Notes: generated by a model from the letters alone, not told the origin. Counted from the first letter of the stretch, positions 23,987 through 36,361 are shown. The stretch is DNA of 64,000 bases from Antedon mediterranea (GCF_964355755.1 NC_092672.1:4154001-4218000), one strand, 5' to 3'. Made by a program: numbers and translations.

Positions 23987-26900
23987 TCAAGGTAAATAAT
24001 TATAAAAATGCCATTCCATATTAACGACTAGGTCTGTTTCGTCTACAAACTCCTTTCCGATTACGCAATGATTTGACTTCCAATTGTAGGCGTATCCGTT
24101 GCATAGTATATATCTGTTGCACATGATTGCGCAGTCGTACATGGTTCTTACGGCTGTAGTCTCCGTAACGTGTTCACTGGCGAAAGTCGCTAGTTTGAGG
24201 AATCTGAAAATGCTGCCTTCTTCTTCAGAATACAGTTTGCTGATCAACGACGCTGCAGTTTGTTTCTGAATTGTTTCTAGAATAAAATAAAACAACTTAG
24301 GATGCCACAAAAAAGCAGGCGTTTATATATTTTACAATATTACAATGGAAACTGATTCACGATTTAAGGTATTGTGTTACAGTCGATAAAAAAATGTAAA
24401 ACCACACTTATTATGCTAAAGTTAAATTTGTCTCAATTATTGAACGAAAGAGATGGTATACGGTACCTTCGGAAGGAATTGTAAGAGCTGCCATCAGTTC
24501 TTTTCGAGTCATCGCTCGGTCGTAGAAGTGCATGTTCCTAACATTCCCCGATGCACCACCGCTAAACCCAATATCTACGCCGCTCCACGACATATCCGGT
24601 GTCTGAAACATTACCTTGCTGACAAAGAACCCATTCCTCCACAAAGACACAGTACCACCACCATCCTGAATAATGGCGATGGATGTCCAGACATCTGGTT
24701 TGAAGACCACACCGCGGAGCTTTCTAGCATGGTTACTAAAAGTTACTTCTATCTCGGACGCGTAGACTTGAGTTCCTGAATTTGTTTGTGTAATGTTAAT
24801 ATGTCCAGCAAAGAGTATTTCACCAACCGAGTTAGGCTCTGGTTTAATATCAAACATCAGAGTGCAGATTCCATCTTGAAATAACTGGCCGCGGTTTGGA
24901 ATTGAGATACTGCTGGGTATGCCATCGACGGGTAAGAGATCTGCGAATGCCACTCCAGTCGTGCTAATAAAATGAACTCTTGAGGCGCTGTAATCATAAT
25001 CCCTAACACCAGACAGATCATGGATCGTGTAGATTGAGTTCAATGGCCAAAAACCACGTGGGTTTAGTGGTAGGTCGTTTTGGTCAGCTTCTATAAAACA
25101 GTTTCATAACCATGTACAATGTATTATTTTACAGAAGTAATAACACAACAGAATCAATGATAGCAGCGTGCAAGCCATCAGACGTAATGTTAACGTGACG
25201 CGTTAGACCGGTTCCTACTGAACGTTAAACGAACAATTTCAAATCAACTTGTGTCAATTTTGCCCATTACTTTGCTTTGAAATTGTGTACAGTAGAAGAA
25301 TAGTGTATATCATGGAAAAATAAGCCTCTTTTTATCCATTGTCTAATATTAAAGCATCACTTCATACTACACAACGATTAAACTGTTTTTATTTATGTCA
25401 TTTGATACTCCCCAAAACAATTTAAATATAGTTCTAAGGATGTTTGTCTTTTGTAGTAAACGTGTATATTTATAGTATCTATAAAAATGTATATATTTAT
25501 CGTCGTTCGTTATCGTTCCAGTATATAAACAGGCCATAATTATATTAGAGTAGTGAAATATGAAACACAAAAAAATGATAGGCCTACCTTCCTCAGAGGA
25601 ATAGACAAAAACTTCACATATTGCAAGATTTCTATCTGACACTGACGTAATAAACACGTACGCACCGTTGATTGGTGGAGAACATAATACGTCAACTATC
25701 GCGCTAGAATTATACTGCTCAAAAGAAATAGTTTGACCACATTGAGTATTCTGAGCAGAATCAACTCCGTCATTGCCAATCAGAACTTTGGAATCATGCA
25801 AACTGTATTGCACCGGTGCTGTAAAAAATAAATGTAAATACAGAGAACTCATATTAAGGGGACACCTTCAGGACCCAAAAGAGGGTCTCCTGAATCGTAT
25901 CCGGATATTCACCCCCTGGACATTTACCCCCGGAAAACTACCCCCCGGACAACCACCACCTGGACCACTACCCCCTTAGGACAACTACCCCTTTAGGACA
26001 ACTACCCCCGGACAAATACCCCCCGGACAACTACCCCCTTAGGACAACTACCCCCTGGACAACTACCCCCCGGACAATTACCCCCGGACAATTACCCCCC
26101 CCCCCCCCGGACAATTACCCCCCCCCCCCCGGGTAATTACCCCGACAACTACCTCTGACACAATACTCCCCGTAGGACAACTACTTCCTGGACAATACTC
26201 CGAGGGCAAATAATCTTTTAGGACAACTACCTCCGTAGGACAACTAACCCCTGGACAACTACCCCCGGACAATTACCCCCTAGGAACAATTACCCCTGAC
26301 AATTACCCCCGGAGAATTCCCCCCCCCGGGTAATTACCCCGCGGACAACTGCCTCTGACACAATACTCCCCGTAGGACAACTACCTCCTGGACCTGGACA
26401 ATACTCCGAGGGTAAATAATCTTTTAGGACAACTACCTCCGTAGGACAACTAACCCCTGGACAACTACCACCCAGAAAACTATCCCTTTAGAACAACTAC
26501 CCCCCGAACGGACAACTACCACCCAGACCATTCAACAACCTGACTCTGCAACAACAGCGTATAATAGGAATTAATAACTATATTTTAATTCGTTACTTTG
26601 ACGAATTACTATTCATTATTGTAAACAAAAGTAAAAGATTGAACATAAATATAGCCTGGTATAAACTGAAGATTGTCACACATGATCATAGGATAGTCGA
26701 ACGTATTATATAGTACTCCCTGTATTTACTGTAAAGACTGGGTTCGCTAATAATAATAATAATTTTTGCGTCAGGACAATGCTTCGATAACCACTGGTCT
26801 TAAAAGAATTAATTTTTGTCTCAAATTTGTCATTTGTATTTTTGTACACTTGAAGAATAATATCACTTTTGATATTTGACCTCAATGTTCACTCACCGAA

Positions 26901-29240
26901 TAAACGGCGATCTTTAAATAAATTCCCCTCAAATAAACGGTGACCATGTCACTCCCATGATACATCATATGGAATAATCGGCGTCTATTTCCATTAGATT
27001 ATACCCCCTCCCATTGAATAAACAACTTTCTTCCAATAAATGTCCACCTAAAAACCACCTGAACAATAAACAGCCCAGGCCGTTTTTTCAATAAATACGG
27101 TACTTTAAATCTAGCACATCTAGGGTGGTCTAGCGTGCTGTTAAACAGAATAATCGGTTAAAAACGGGTGTTTCGAAACTAGAGACCCGAGACCAGAGAC
27201 CAGAGACCCGAGACCCAATACGAAAAGGGAGACCTAAATATACGAAAAGGGAGACCCACGTACGAAAAGGGAGACCCCACTTTACGAAAAGGGAGACCCC
27301 ACTATACGAAAAGGGAGACCCTAATATACGAAAAGGGAGACCTAAATATACGAAAAGGGAGACCAAATATACAAAAAGGGAGACCCAAATATACGAAATG
27401 GGAGACCTAAATATACGAAAAGGGAGACCCACTATAAGAAAAGGGAGACCCCACTATACGAAAAGAGAGACCACACTATACGAAAAGGGAGACCCTAATA
27501 TACGAAAAGGGAGACCCAAATATAGGTCTCCCTTTTCGTATTGGGTCTCGTGTCAGGTCTCTGGTCTCGGGTCTCTAGTTTCGAAACACCCGTTAAAAAC
27601 AGATGATTTCATTTTTACAGAAACCGGTCCTATATATTTGTCTACTTTTGGATTGGGGGGGGGGGAGGTAGTTGACCGGGAGGTAGTTGACCGGGGGGTA
27701 GTTATCCTAAGGGGGTAGTTGTCCTAAGGGGGTGGTTGTCCGGGGGGTAGTTGTCCGGGGGGTTGTTATCCTAAGGGGGTAGTTGTCCTAAGGGGGTAGT
27801 TGTCCGGGGGTAGTTGTCCGGGGGGGGGGGGGGTAGTTGTCCTAAGGGGGTAGTTGTCCGGGTGGTAAACATCCGGGGGGTAACTGTCTAGGGGGTAGGT
27901 GTCCTAGAACCCTCCTGAATAGGAGAATCGATCCTCTGAATATAGGGGTGTCCAAAAGGAGGTGTTTTACTGTATTCCGGCAATATAAACAAAACAATCA
28001 CATTGAATGTTATCTAATAAGAAAGATGTCTACAATCTATCCTTCCTTAATCATACAATATGGCCTTACTATCATCAATGGCTGCAATGATGGTAACTTT
28101 GACAATCTCGTAGTCTTGTTCCAGGTCTACCCTCCACCAACGGTTTACGCCTTCATCTACAAAGATAGTAACCACTATATAACCACACAATTCAAATTGT
28201 GATTAATTAATCAATCGGTCCTCCAATTCAATTCAATTCAATTCAATTCAATTTATTTCCACAATATTATAACATACATACAGGATAATAAATGCAATGA
28301 AGTATTCATGTGGGGGTAGAGTCATATAAGTCAGAAAGACTTTAAGTTTGACCCACCCAAAGATATAACATTAATAAATACGAATATGAAAAAGAATAAA
28401 TAAATCAATAATCTTTCCCTTTCATCTTGAACATATCGGCCTTTTCACAGTTTTCTAAATTATCGATAAAACAATAATAGAAACTTAATTGCACGATATC
28501 TAGTCACATGACTGGATAAGAGCCAGTGGAAATTGAGATTGGCAGAAGGAACTGGAAATGGATTGCTAAAACACAACATAACTTGGCATACCCTAACATG
28601 GAATCCCCAAGGAAAACGAAATAGAGGACGCCCAAGGAACACATGGAGGAGAGAACTAGATAAGGAGGTGAAGGATGCTTACCTGATAAATAACAGCTGC
28701 CTTTTTCAATATATGGCACGTCATTGCCGTCTAAAGCATTTTGTGGAGGAACAGTGTTTGATAGACTTTCAGAACCGGTGGCAGTTTTGTTGTTAGAGAC
28801 TAACTCTAAAAGATACAGAAGCGATAATTATTATGGGCTAGTCATACCCCACATTACATTTTCCAACCAACAACAGTACAGATTCCATAACCAACGGACA
28901 ATGATGAAGCACTTCATCATTTCGATTACAATGACAATGTTTCTTTTTTTTTGTTTAAAATAAAATAATTGGTTATATTCCAACACCTGATCCAGAATCA
29001 AGAGTTGTTATCTTCAAACCTTCCATAAAAAATATCAGATGCAATAATTCTATTTAATCTTAAAATAACATGCGAGTTATTCGTATTTATAAAGCAGTTT
29101 TTAAAAAGTTACAGGCCTAAATAATAAAAATTATCGATATTGTAAAAAACACACTTACCTGCAATTGAGGAAATAATAATATGACTTTGAATAATTAGCA
29201 AAGTTAACATGAATGTGTCCATCCCGTCAGCTTCTCGCAT
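23987..29240 (-). CDS. Secreted F-type lectin fold / LamG-like / PAN domain protein
   Basis: Probable secreted recognition protein. Six exons on the minus strand: 29240-29159, 28805-28683, 28156-28070, 25818-25588, 25090-24467 and 24276-23987. They give 1437 nt, or 478 aa, all junctions in phase. Exon 1 holds a signal peptide; the start could instead be the ATG at 29222, giving MDTFMLTLLII. Residues about 29-174 form an F-type lectin (fucolectin/F5-8-like) domain: NKTATGSESLS, NALDG, NRWWRVDLEQDYEIVKVTII, NTQCG, and the closing LAICEVFVYSSEE. The RGDCC-type fucose-binding segment of classical F-lectins is replaced by AAIDDTPVQ, so sugar specificity may be altered or lost. Residues about 175-382 are a concanavalin A-like/LamG domain (FWPLNSIY, ILFAGHINIT, VSLWRNGFFVS, MHFYDRAMTRKEL), in one exon. 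Residues about 383-478 are a PAN/apple domain (MYDCAIMCNRYILCNGYAYN, HCVIGKEF). Intron 3 contains the large inverted-repeat complex at 25858-27905. Confidence 0.88.
25858..26530. repeat. C-rich minisatellite arm ('ggacaactaccccc')
   Basis: Dozens of degenerate 14-18 bp units of the form GGACAACTACCCCC(TTA), with two poly-C runs. It is the inverted counterpart of 27655-27905. In the lectin pre-mRNA (minus strand) it reads as G-rich and could form quadruplexes. Its outer end starts with 'ggggacaccttcaggaccc', resembling family E. Confidence 0.9.
27157..27600. mobile_element. Foldback element with 22-bp minisatellite core
   Basis: Inverted arms of about 78 bp: left begins 'gttaaaaacgggtgtttcga' and right ends with 'tcgaaacacccgttaaaaac'; both continue 'aactagagacccgagacc' and its complement. 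Between them are about 14 tandem units of 'acgaaaagggagacc' plus 6-8 variable bases (period 21-22 bp). It sits between the C-rich and G-rich arms, in a lectin intron. Confidence 0.85.
27655..27905. repeat. G-rich minisatellite arm ('gggggtagttgtcc')
   Basis: Tandem degenerate GGGGGTAGTTGTCC(TAA) units, inverted relative to 25858-26530, with several G runs of 5-13. The outer end reads 'tcctgaatataggggtgtcc', the complement of the left arm's outer end. Confidence 0.9.
28228..28400 (-). mobile_element. LINE/SINE 3' end with (ATTCA) tail
   Basis: Five 'attca' units followed by 'atttatttccacaatattat'. The tail orientation implies an element on the minus strand. Another copy type is at 30832-30960. 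Confidence 0.5.
28530..28672 (+). pseudogene. LINE endonuclease-reverse transcriptase C-terminal fragment
   Basis: Encodes TWNPQGKRNRGRPRNTWRRE followed by LDKEV, the C-terminal signature of a widespread animal LINE ORF. The upstream part needs a frameshift, so it is dead. It lies in lectin intron 2 and stops about 10 bp from the intron's 5' splice site at 28682. Confidence 0.75.
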
Positions 29241-31211
29241 CCAACCTATCACAAAGATTATCTGTAATAAGTATGTTCGCTTATCATTCGGTCACGAGGT
29301 GGTAGGCTGTGATTGGAAGTCAACAGCGCCTTTTAAAATGTGCTTGCTGTTACCATAGCAATCAGCGACATCGTTTATCAACGGAAGACGAAGTTGTTAG
29401 GATAGCTGATGAAGATTTACATTATGATAAATTGTGATGATACAATTTTGTTCTTCATAATATTAAAAATATATAATAGTTACTGTGTGATGTATGGGAT
29501 GTGCTATAAATTAAATTAAATTAGCAAGAAAAACGATTTTAATGTATTATTACGAAACTCTAAAATGCATTCAACTGTTCTGCTTACTCCGTATTGGTTA
29601 GGGGCTGTTTTCTGTCAAAGCTAGTATATAGATAGGACTACTTAATTAACGAACAATGCATCTTAAGTGCAATCGACTGTACATTTATTTTGATCAAAAT
29701 ATGTTTTTTTCTTCTTTTTTTTACATAATGTACTGTAGCCAAGTGCGATATTTATTGTTGATTAGTGACGTCACAAAAACATAACAATTACGCGCGCGTT
29801 CCATTATCTTGAAACATGATTAATTTGAGACTGGAACTGCAGACCTCTTAAAAATCCATCGATGTCGACTACAACTAAACGGATAAACTATACTCACATG
29901 TTAGCCTGGGCCTATAGAATCAAACCTAGAATGGAACCTCAATGGGCGGAGTAGTTATTAACGATGCCAAAGGGCCATAGGATGAGTGGCGCGGTACATG
30001 AAATGGAATAATGTATCGCCTACATCACGATTCATTAAAAACATTAAGGACGGCTCCATGTTAATACATTATCATTGATTTTAATAGACTCAATTAAGAA
30101 ATGTAATAAGTAGGGCAGAGTAATTATTTTTTTAAAGATGTATATCAGTCATTTTTGGGCAGAAACGGATTTTACTAATATAAGACTTACAAATAATAGA
30201 GCAACCTGTGTGGTTGTTATTCGTAAATAAAAAACAAAACTTTAGTTCTGGCCAGGTCTCGAATAGACGCATACAAAAATAATGGACTCGAGCGGAATAT
30301 GCAATGTAATCGTCTTTAAACCCATTGTACATGGAAAGCCTTCGGAGCACAACTTGATGATAAAGAGTATGATAGTTAAATACTGAGTATGCGTCCAACA
30401 CGTAGCGCTTATAAATTGGACAAAAATTGTACTAAGATGTGACTTAAACGAATATCAAAACTTCACACAGCAAAGAGTCAAATCAAAGTCCATACTGAAA
30501 TAAATCGAATAATGCCGGAAGCAGAAAACCCACTAGATAGTAATTAGTTCGCTTTTTAGGAATCCTGTCTCTGTCTAGTTATGTGTCTTGTTGTTCTTTG
30601 TCCACGTTCTGTGTCGCATTTTATGTAGACAAATAAATGAAATGAAATTATTAAAATGGCCATCTAATTAAAAGAGGTAAATCTCATCGAATCAACGTAC
30701 AATAATACTCTACCGTATGTTGTTCTTACAATAATTAAAACGTGCCGCAAAATACTCAAAATGAGAATCGTGAATAGAAGAGCAATGTTGACACGGCTGT
30801 ACAAACGTTGATAAAACGTAATATAACATTCAATTCAATTCAATTCAAAATTCTTTAATCATCCCACACGGGGCAATTCAAATAAAAAGGTCTGGATTAA
30901 AATGATCTTACAAAATAAGATTACAGTTTATACTGTACTAGACTACTGCTCGCGGCGCTACGTACGGCCAATCAAAGTGTTTCAATATTATTTCAGCAAA
31001 AAGAGCATTGTACTATATGACAGACGAGATATTGTTTATTTTTTTTACCATGAATAGCTACTATTATACTGTATTGTTTTTATGGCAATTAGACGTACAG
31101 TGGTATGTGACCGGACCTAGTTTTGATCATGATAGGTCTACGTAAAAATGGCTTTCAACGAGTTTTATTAAACGATATTTGATGTGGTTCTTCCAATTTC
31201 CGATTTTCATT
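29241..31211. other. Intergenic, no gene recognised
   Basis: AT-rich. LINE-like 3' tails lie at about 30535-30655 (ending 'aaataaatgaaatgaaat', plus orientation) and 30832-30960 ('attcaattcaattc' then 'tcccacacggggcaattc', minus orientation). An open stretch at 30132-30401 has no recognisable motif. Confidence 0.4.
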
Positions 31212-31327
31212 CAAGCTTGGTCCCCACTGACGCAACGCAGTTGACAAATCACAAGCGAAATTTTGGATAACCCGTCGCGTCGTGATTGGTCAAATCAATG
31301 CGTTGCGTTCCAATGGGAACTAGGCAT
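31212..31327. mobile_element. MITE family B, copy 3 (CCAAT subfamily)
   Basis: Ends 'aagcttggtccccactgacg' and 'gcgttccaatgggaactagg', with inner 'gacaaatcacaagcg' and 'cgtgattggtcaa'. Confidence 0.8.
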
Positions 31328-31499
31328 TCGGTTCACACAATCTATTTCTATACAGGTACTACAACAACGCTGTGGTGGATACAGAAACGACTATTCAGTT
31401 CAAATTCAATTGTGTGTGGCCGTAGCTCTAATATGATTCAATTGTAGATGAAGGGCCATGTATTACAGCACGATGTGCATCCACAGTGAGAAGAGCCAG

Positions 31500-31652
31500 G
31501 CCAAGTTCCCCAGTGTAGGATGCAACGCATGGACGTAACGCAACGATTTGACCAATCACAGGCGATGGATTGTTCGAACAATTGCTTGTGATTGGTCAAC
31601 TCGCTTGCGTTGGGTCTATGTGCTGCGTCTCTATAGTGAGAACCAAAGCAAG
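31500..31652. mobile_element. MITE family B, copy 4 (CCAAT subfamily)
   Basis: Contains 'gacgtaacgcaacg', 'ttgaccaatcacaggcgatg' and 'gcttgtgattggtcaa', with a degenerate right end 'gtgagaaccaaagcaag'. Confidence 0.8.
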
Positions 31653-32052
31653 CATTACGCGAGAGCGATTTGCATCACCAGTGACCAATGCACACAAGTC
31701 ACAGAACGACATCACATTGATTTGCTCAAATTGACGTAAAAACAACAAGCCATATCAAAAGTAATCACGATCATAGGAAAGGCTTTTAAAGTGCATTCTA
31801 TCAAATTACTGAACGTTTAATATTGAAACAATCGACCGAATTAATTGCGTGTTTAGGTACGCGACTCTGTCGCACTTCTTCTTGTTATCGATAATAATAA
31901 TGTTACCAAACAATAAGCAAATAAGAGAATTCGATTTCACAGATATGTTGACCCGGATATTCTATGAGGCGTAGTTAAATGTAAACCGGTTTAAATGTCA
32001 CCTAGATTGAACGCAACAAGGTTGTTAAACGTAATTGGGAGGGGTTAAATGG

Positions 32053-32299
32053 TAAGCGTGGTTCCCACTAGAACGCAACGCAGCGACGTATTGACGCAAA
32101 ATGATGTATTGCGTAATCACAGGTTAAAACCGACGACGCAATAGTGCTGCAAACATCGCAGGTGGAGAAAATACAATTATTGGAAGGACATTTTCTTACG
32201 TTGCATCGTCGCTAGTGGGAAATAAGCTTTATTGGAAGGGCATTTGCTTATGTTGCGTAGGTTGCGTTACGTTGCGTCGCAAGTGGGAACCAAGCCTTA
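32053..32299. mobile_element. MITE family B, copy 5 (two overlapping right ends)
   Basis: Left end 'aagcgtggttcccactagaa'. Two successive right-end motifs, 'cgtcgctagtgggaaataag' and 'gcgtcgcaagtgggaaccaa', suggest a second family member overlaps or inserted in the first. Confidence 0.75.
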
Positions 32300-32494
32300 C
32301 GATATATTTTTCGAATGATTGTAATAGTTTCAATCAACATGATGATGTAATATAAGCACACAGTATTCATTTTGTTTAACTAGTAATTTATTCGTATCAC
32401 AGAAAGACATAACAGTACTAAATAGCATGGAAGCACGTTTATTATTTTAAAATGGTTGTCAGTGTGGCAGAGCTTCACTATTGTCTATGCATAA

Positions 32495-32660
32495 CCAAGG
32501 CAATCTAACAACATGATGCTGAGCTCCAGAGATCACAGGGTTTATCTGTGGCTGCGACATGATCAGTTCCACGCCCGTTAATAGACACCGCGCCACGGAG
32601 AAATGTACATAGTACTGTTGCTATTTGTCGCAGCCAGACATAAGATCAAAGAGCTGCAGA
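32495..32660. repeat. Dispersed repeat family C, copy 2
   Basis: 'ccaaggcaatctaacaacatg', shortened here to the shared core, plus 'gtggctgcgaca' and 'tttgtcgcagccagacataa'. See 22531-22690. Confidence 0.7.
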
Positions 32661-33780
32661 GAATTGGAACTGTGTTATAGGGCGCGTTCAGGCTTTTACC
32701 TGGGTACCAACATTAGTAGTTTTACAATTAAACTAAATCTGAACGGGCCCTAGTCATGGATGCCACGTTATGCAAAAAACCCTATACAACCTTCATATTA
32801 AATTTTTTTTTCGCGAAAATAATGGCACGTATAAATAACGGAGCTTAAATTTCAGCAAAACAATAAACTATATTTAAATTCTTCACATTATATTTGACAT
32901 CTATCAACAATATAATATATATAATTATAAAATGACTATTTTCTACTATTATTTTCTTTTTACTTTACAATTTGATCATTTATTTTAATCATTAGCATTG
33001 GATACTGCCCACATGATATTTTCGCTAATTGGCACATAATATTGCATTTATAAAAATTAATGTCTACATTTTGGTCGTCTCATTATCATTCTTTATATAC
33101 CTATACGTGCAATACAAACAAAAACTAAAAAATTAGAAAATAAAAAATTAAGTTTTTAAAAATAATTAAGTAATATATTTCGTTGAATATTTGTTATCCT
33201 TTATATATACATTTTAAAACTTGAGTACTAAAACATTTAGTTGCCCTTCTAACCTTTGTAACGAAAAAATAAAAATTACTCATTAAAACATTACTTTTTA
33301 AAGTCTTTTTTAAACGCTGATCAGTGTATCTTATTTAAATATCTATTAACATTCTTTGGTTAAAATTAATAAAATTGCTAAAACTTCCTTTTCAGGAATA
33401 ATATCAAATTTTGGATACAATCTATCAGTCAAAAGGTGTTCACACCCCTGTATGCCACACCATTGTACCTCCCAGCCCACCCCTTTCCCCAAAATGGATC
33501 AGTTTCAGACAATAAAAGCCCACATATGCAGAGAATAAGAAAACATCTGAAAGCTGACAGCGTTACATGGGATCAATCAAATTTGGTTGACCCGAGGTCA
33601 ATGCGCCAGCATTCATAGAGACTATTGGTTGTGGTTCATCAGTGAATTTCTATAAAAGAAAAATTAAGTCACTTTAATTAGGATTTTGATCGTTATAGCT
33701 TTTGTTGCATTCAAATTCGTTATGTTATCATTATTACTATATTTTATAAATCCAACGGCATATTACTGAAAAAAAGACAA
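32661..33780. other. Intergenic, AT-rich, no gene recognised
   Basis: The part up to about 33420 is extremely AT-rich. 33430-33650 is GC-richer and open in several frames, but no protein family is recognisable. Confidence 0.35.
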
Positions 33781-34406
33781 TACTGTGGGTATCAGTGGCT
33801 AGATCTCAATGGAGATACAAAATAAAATAAGCACTGAAAATGACAATGCTGTTGGTTTCAGTGGCTGGATCTCAATGGAGATACAAAATGACAATGCTGT
33901 TGGTATCAGTGGATGGATCTCAATGGAGATACAAAATAAATTAAGCACTGAAAAAATGACAATGCTGTTGGTATCAGTGGCTGGATCTCAATGGAGATAC
34001 AAAATAAAATAAGCACTGAAAATGACAATGCTGTTGGTTTCAGTGGCTGGATCTCAATGGAGATACAAAATGACAATGCTGTTGGTATCAGTGGATGGAT
34101 CTCAATGGAGATACAAAATGACAATGCTCTGGGTATCAGTGGCTGGATCTCAATGGAGATACAAAATGACAATGCTGTGGGTATCAGTGGCTGGATCTCA
34201 ATGGAGATACAAAATGACAATGCTGTGGGTATCAGTGGCTGGATCTCAATGGAGATACAAAATAAAATAAGCACTGAAAATGACAATGCTGTTGGTATCA
34301 GTGGCTGGATCTCAATGGAGATACTAAATAAAATAAGCACTGAAAAAATGACAATACTGTTGGTATCAGTGGCTAGATCTCAATGGAGATACAAAATAAA
34401 ACAAGG
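33781..34406. repeat. Minisatellite, 48-bp unit, about 11 copies
   Basis: Unit of 48 bp containing 'gacaatgctgttggtatcag', 'tggctggatctcaatggag' and 'atacaaaat'; some units carry an extra 18-20 bp ('aaaataagcactgaaaat'). Because 48 is divisible by three, long open frames appear on both strands; I treat these as artefacts. Confidence 0.93.
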
Positions 34407-35204
34407 CTAAATCAAAAAGATAAAATAAAACAGCCAGAACAATTTGCAGAGCCTTCTGTAGGATAATCAAGCCTTCTAACTACTCAGCTATCCAACTCTT
34501 ACATTTTAAAGAGAAATTCTGGATTAAAATTATCAATAAAATATAATCAAACAATTTGGAATACAAAAATATTTGTAAACAACAGAAATGATAAAACCTA
34601 CAGTTGCACTTTAAATATTAATAATAAATCTCTGTTATCTGGGTTACGATTCAATTTACGTGGACAGACAAATCTCTCTCAAGGAAAAAGCAACAAATGA
34701 GGACAATATACCATAATGTTATGTCCATTATGTTACAAAAAAATCAAAGAAACACAAATGCTTTAAACATTCATGACGCAAGTAATTAGAACTTTAAGTA
34801 TCTAAATATCAATTTAACGAGCAATAAATAAAAATATAGAAACACAAAACAAAATAATAGCGTGGAAACATGAGAATGTAAGGGAAGCCGATAATGAAAT
34901 ATGCTGGGATGTAAAATGACTTAGCAATATTGATTATGCATTAAATGTAAATACAATACCAAGATAATAGAATAACCATAGACCTAATTTATAGGTCCAT
35001 GGAATAACGGTGAGAATTTAACCGATTTTCTATGATGCATTGTGGGATATCCGACAAGAAAGTTTTAGTAGACTTTGTTTCTATATATTTACTCCAAATT
35101 TTGTTCAATTAGGATGTGTATAAACAACTTAGGATGGTGTTCCATCTTCTGAATTTACACAACTTTTTTGGTTGTGGACGAAAACACCCTTTTGCTCAGC
35201 TTAT

Positions 35205-35330
35205 TAAGGTAAATTTACACTGATGAGCAGTAACGGTGTGACGCGGAAAAACCAAATATAGAATAGTCATTTACACAAAACGCGGTGTCGGTCGGGCGGT
35301 TGAGCAGAAACCCGCTCAGGATAGAAACAG
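35205..35330. repeat. Dispersed repeat family F, copy 1
   Basis: 'aaatttacactgatgagcag' then 'taacggt', and later 'gcggttgagcagaaac'. Related in inverted orientation to 58768-58960. Confidence 0.5.
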
Positions 35331-35333
35331 ATT

Positions 35334-35968
35334 CTTAAAGCCCCATTCCCTACGTTTTTTAGATCTAATTTAAGATCACAAACTATATTTAATGTAAAAA
35401 TAATACTATATGGTCCTATTGCGATAACTTTTTTCGTCTTTAAACGGTTAAAAATGTGAAAAATAAATCGATTTTAATAATTATAGCGGCCCGCTATAAA
35501 TCCCAAAATGCATTGCGCGCGGATTGATATTTTTGTTTTTCACCTGTAATTCGCCCACTTTTCGATCGATCGTGAAGCCAAAACAAATGGAAGACTCCTA
35601 ACTTTTCAGCGAAAATACCGGGTGTTCCCCAATTTGTATCAACGGAGTCTGGCAAAAATAGAAAGACAATTAATGCAGCAACTATACAACGTCAGGCTAG
35701 GTATATAGCTAGCGTACGATGTTCGTACGTTACCGATGTTTACCAGCTAGGCCTACAAAACTAAGCCTAGCTAGGCTAGGCCTGAGACCGTCCACGAGAG
35801 TTCGATCGCCGGAGCTACTTAGGTAGTGCATTGTTTCTCACTTTTTATCATAATTTACCATAAAACGTACATTTAAGACAAGGAATGACATGGTTTAATG
35901 TTTTTAAAGTGATATATATGTATTATTTTCCAAAAAACGTCCAAAATTGCAGGGAAGGGGTCTTTAAG
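35334..35968. mobile_element. TIR element, about 635 bp, non-autonomous
   Basis: Left end CTTAAAGCCCCATTCCCTAC and right end, reverse-complemented, CTTAAAGACCCCTTCCCTGC are inverted repeats; 'acgttttttag' and 'ttttccaaaaaacgt' extend the match. The interior has 'gatcgatcg' and AGGCCTA/CTAGCC-rich sequence but no recognisable transposase. Confidence 0.7.
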
Positions 35969-36007
35969 TTGTAGTGCACAATGAAAGATAAATATAAATG
36001 GGTACTA

Positions 36008-36160
36008 TAAAGCTCTGTCTACACTATCAAACTAGTTTGACAACCAAATTTGGTATTTATATGCCCAAATATGGTAGTGATATATGACATGCTTCTGTCC
36101 ATATATGGGCAAATCACAATTTTTTGTCACATAAACTTTGTTAGTGTAAACAGAGCTTTA
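36008..36160. mobile_element. MITE family A, copy 6
   Basis: TAAAGCTCTGTCTACACTAT at the left and 'gttagtgtaaacagagcttta' (shortened match) at the right; 'catatatgggcaaatcac' core. Confidence 0.88.
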
Positions 36161-36361
36161 CTAAATGAAAAAAAAAATGTATTCGTGAAGCAACATGCAA
36201 TCCCATCATGCAACAAAATAATGTCATGGACCAATTTCCTGAGTGACCTTTTAGTAGTAACCTATTTTCTTTTAGTATTTCTGTAATCTAATAACATAGC
36301 TCTTTCTCTGGTAGTTTCAGACAACATTATATATGGGATTCAATAACTGGATACTTGACTG

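Noticed and set aside
24453-24779. 108-codon open frame on the plus strand
   Set aside because: Antisense shadow of the LamG-like exon.
30132-30401. 89-codon open frame on the minus strand
   Set aside because: No recognisable motif, no splice context, AT-rich composition like its surroundings.
33563-33649. Possible terminal exon on the minus strand (...FTDEPQPIVSMNAG...LIDPM, stop), preceded by an acceptor-like TTTTATAG
   Set aside because: Only 29 codons, no recognisable family, no upstream exon found on that strand; an open stretch this short is expected by chance.
33809-34410. Open frames of about 140 codons on both strands
   Set aside because: Produced by the 48-bp minisatellite, whose length is a multiple of three.
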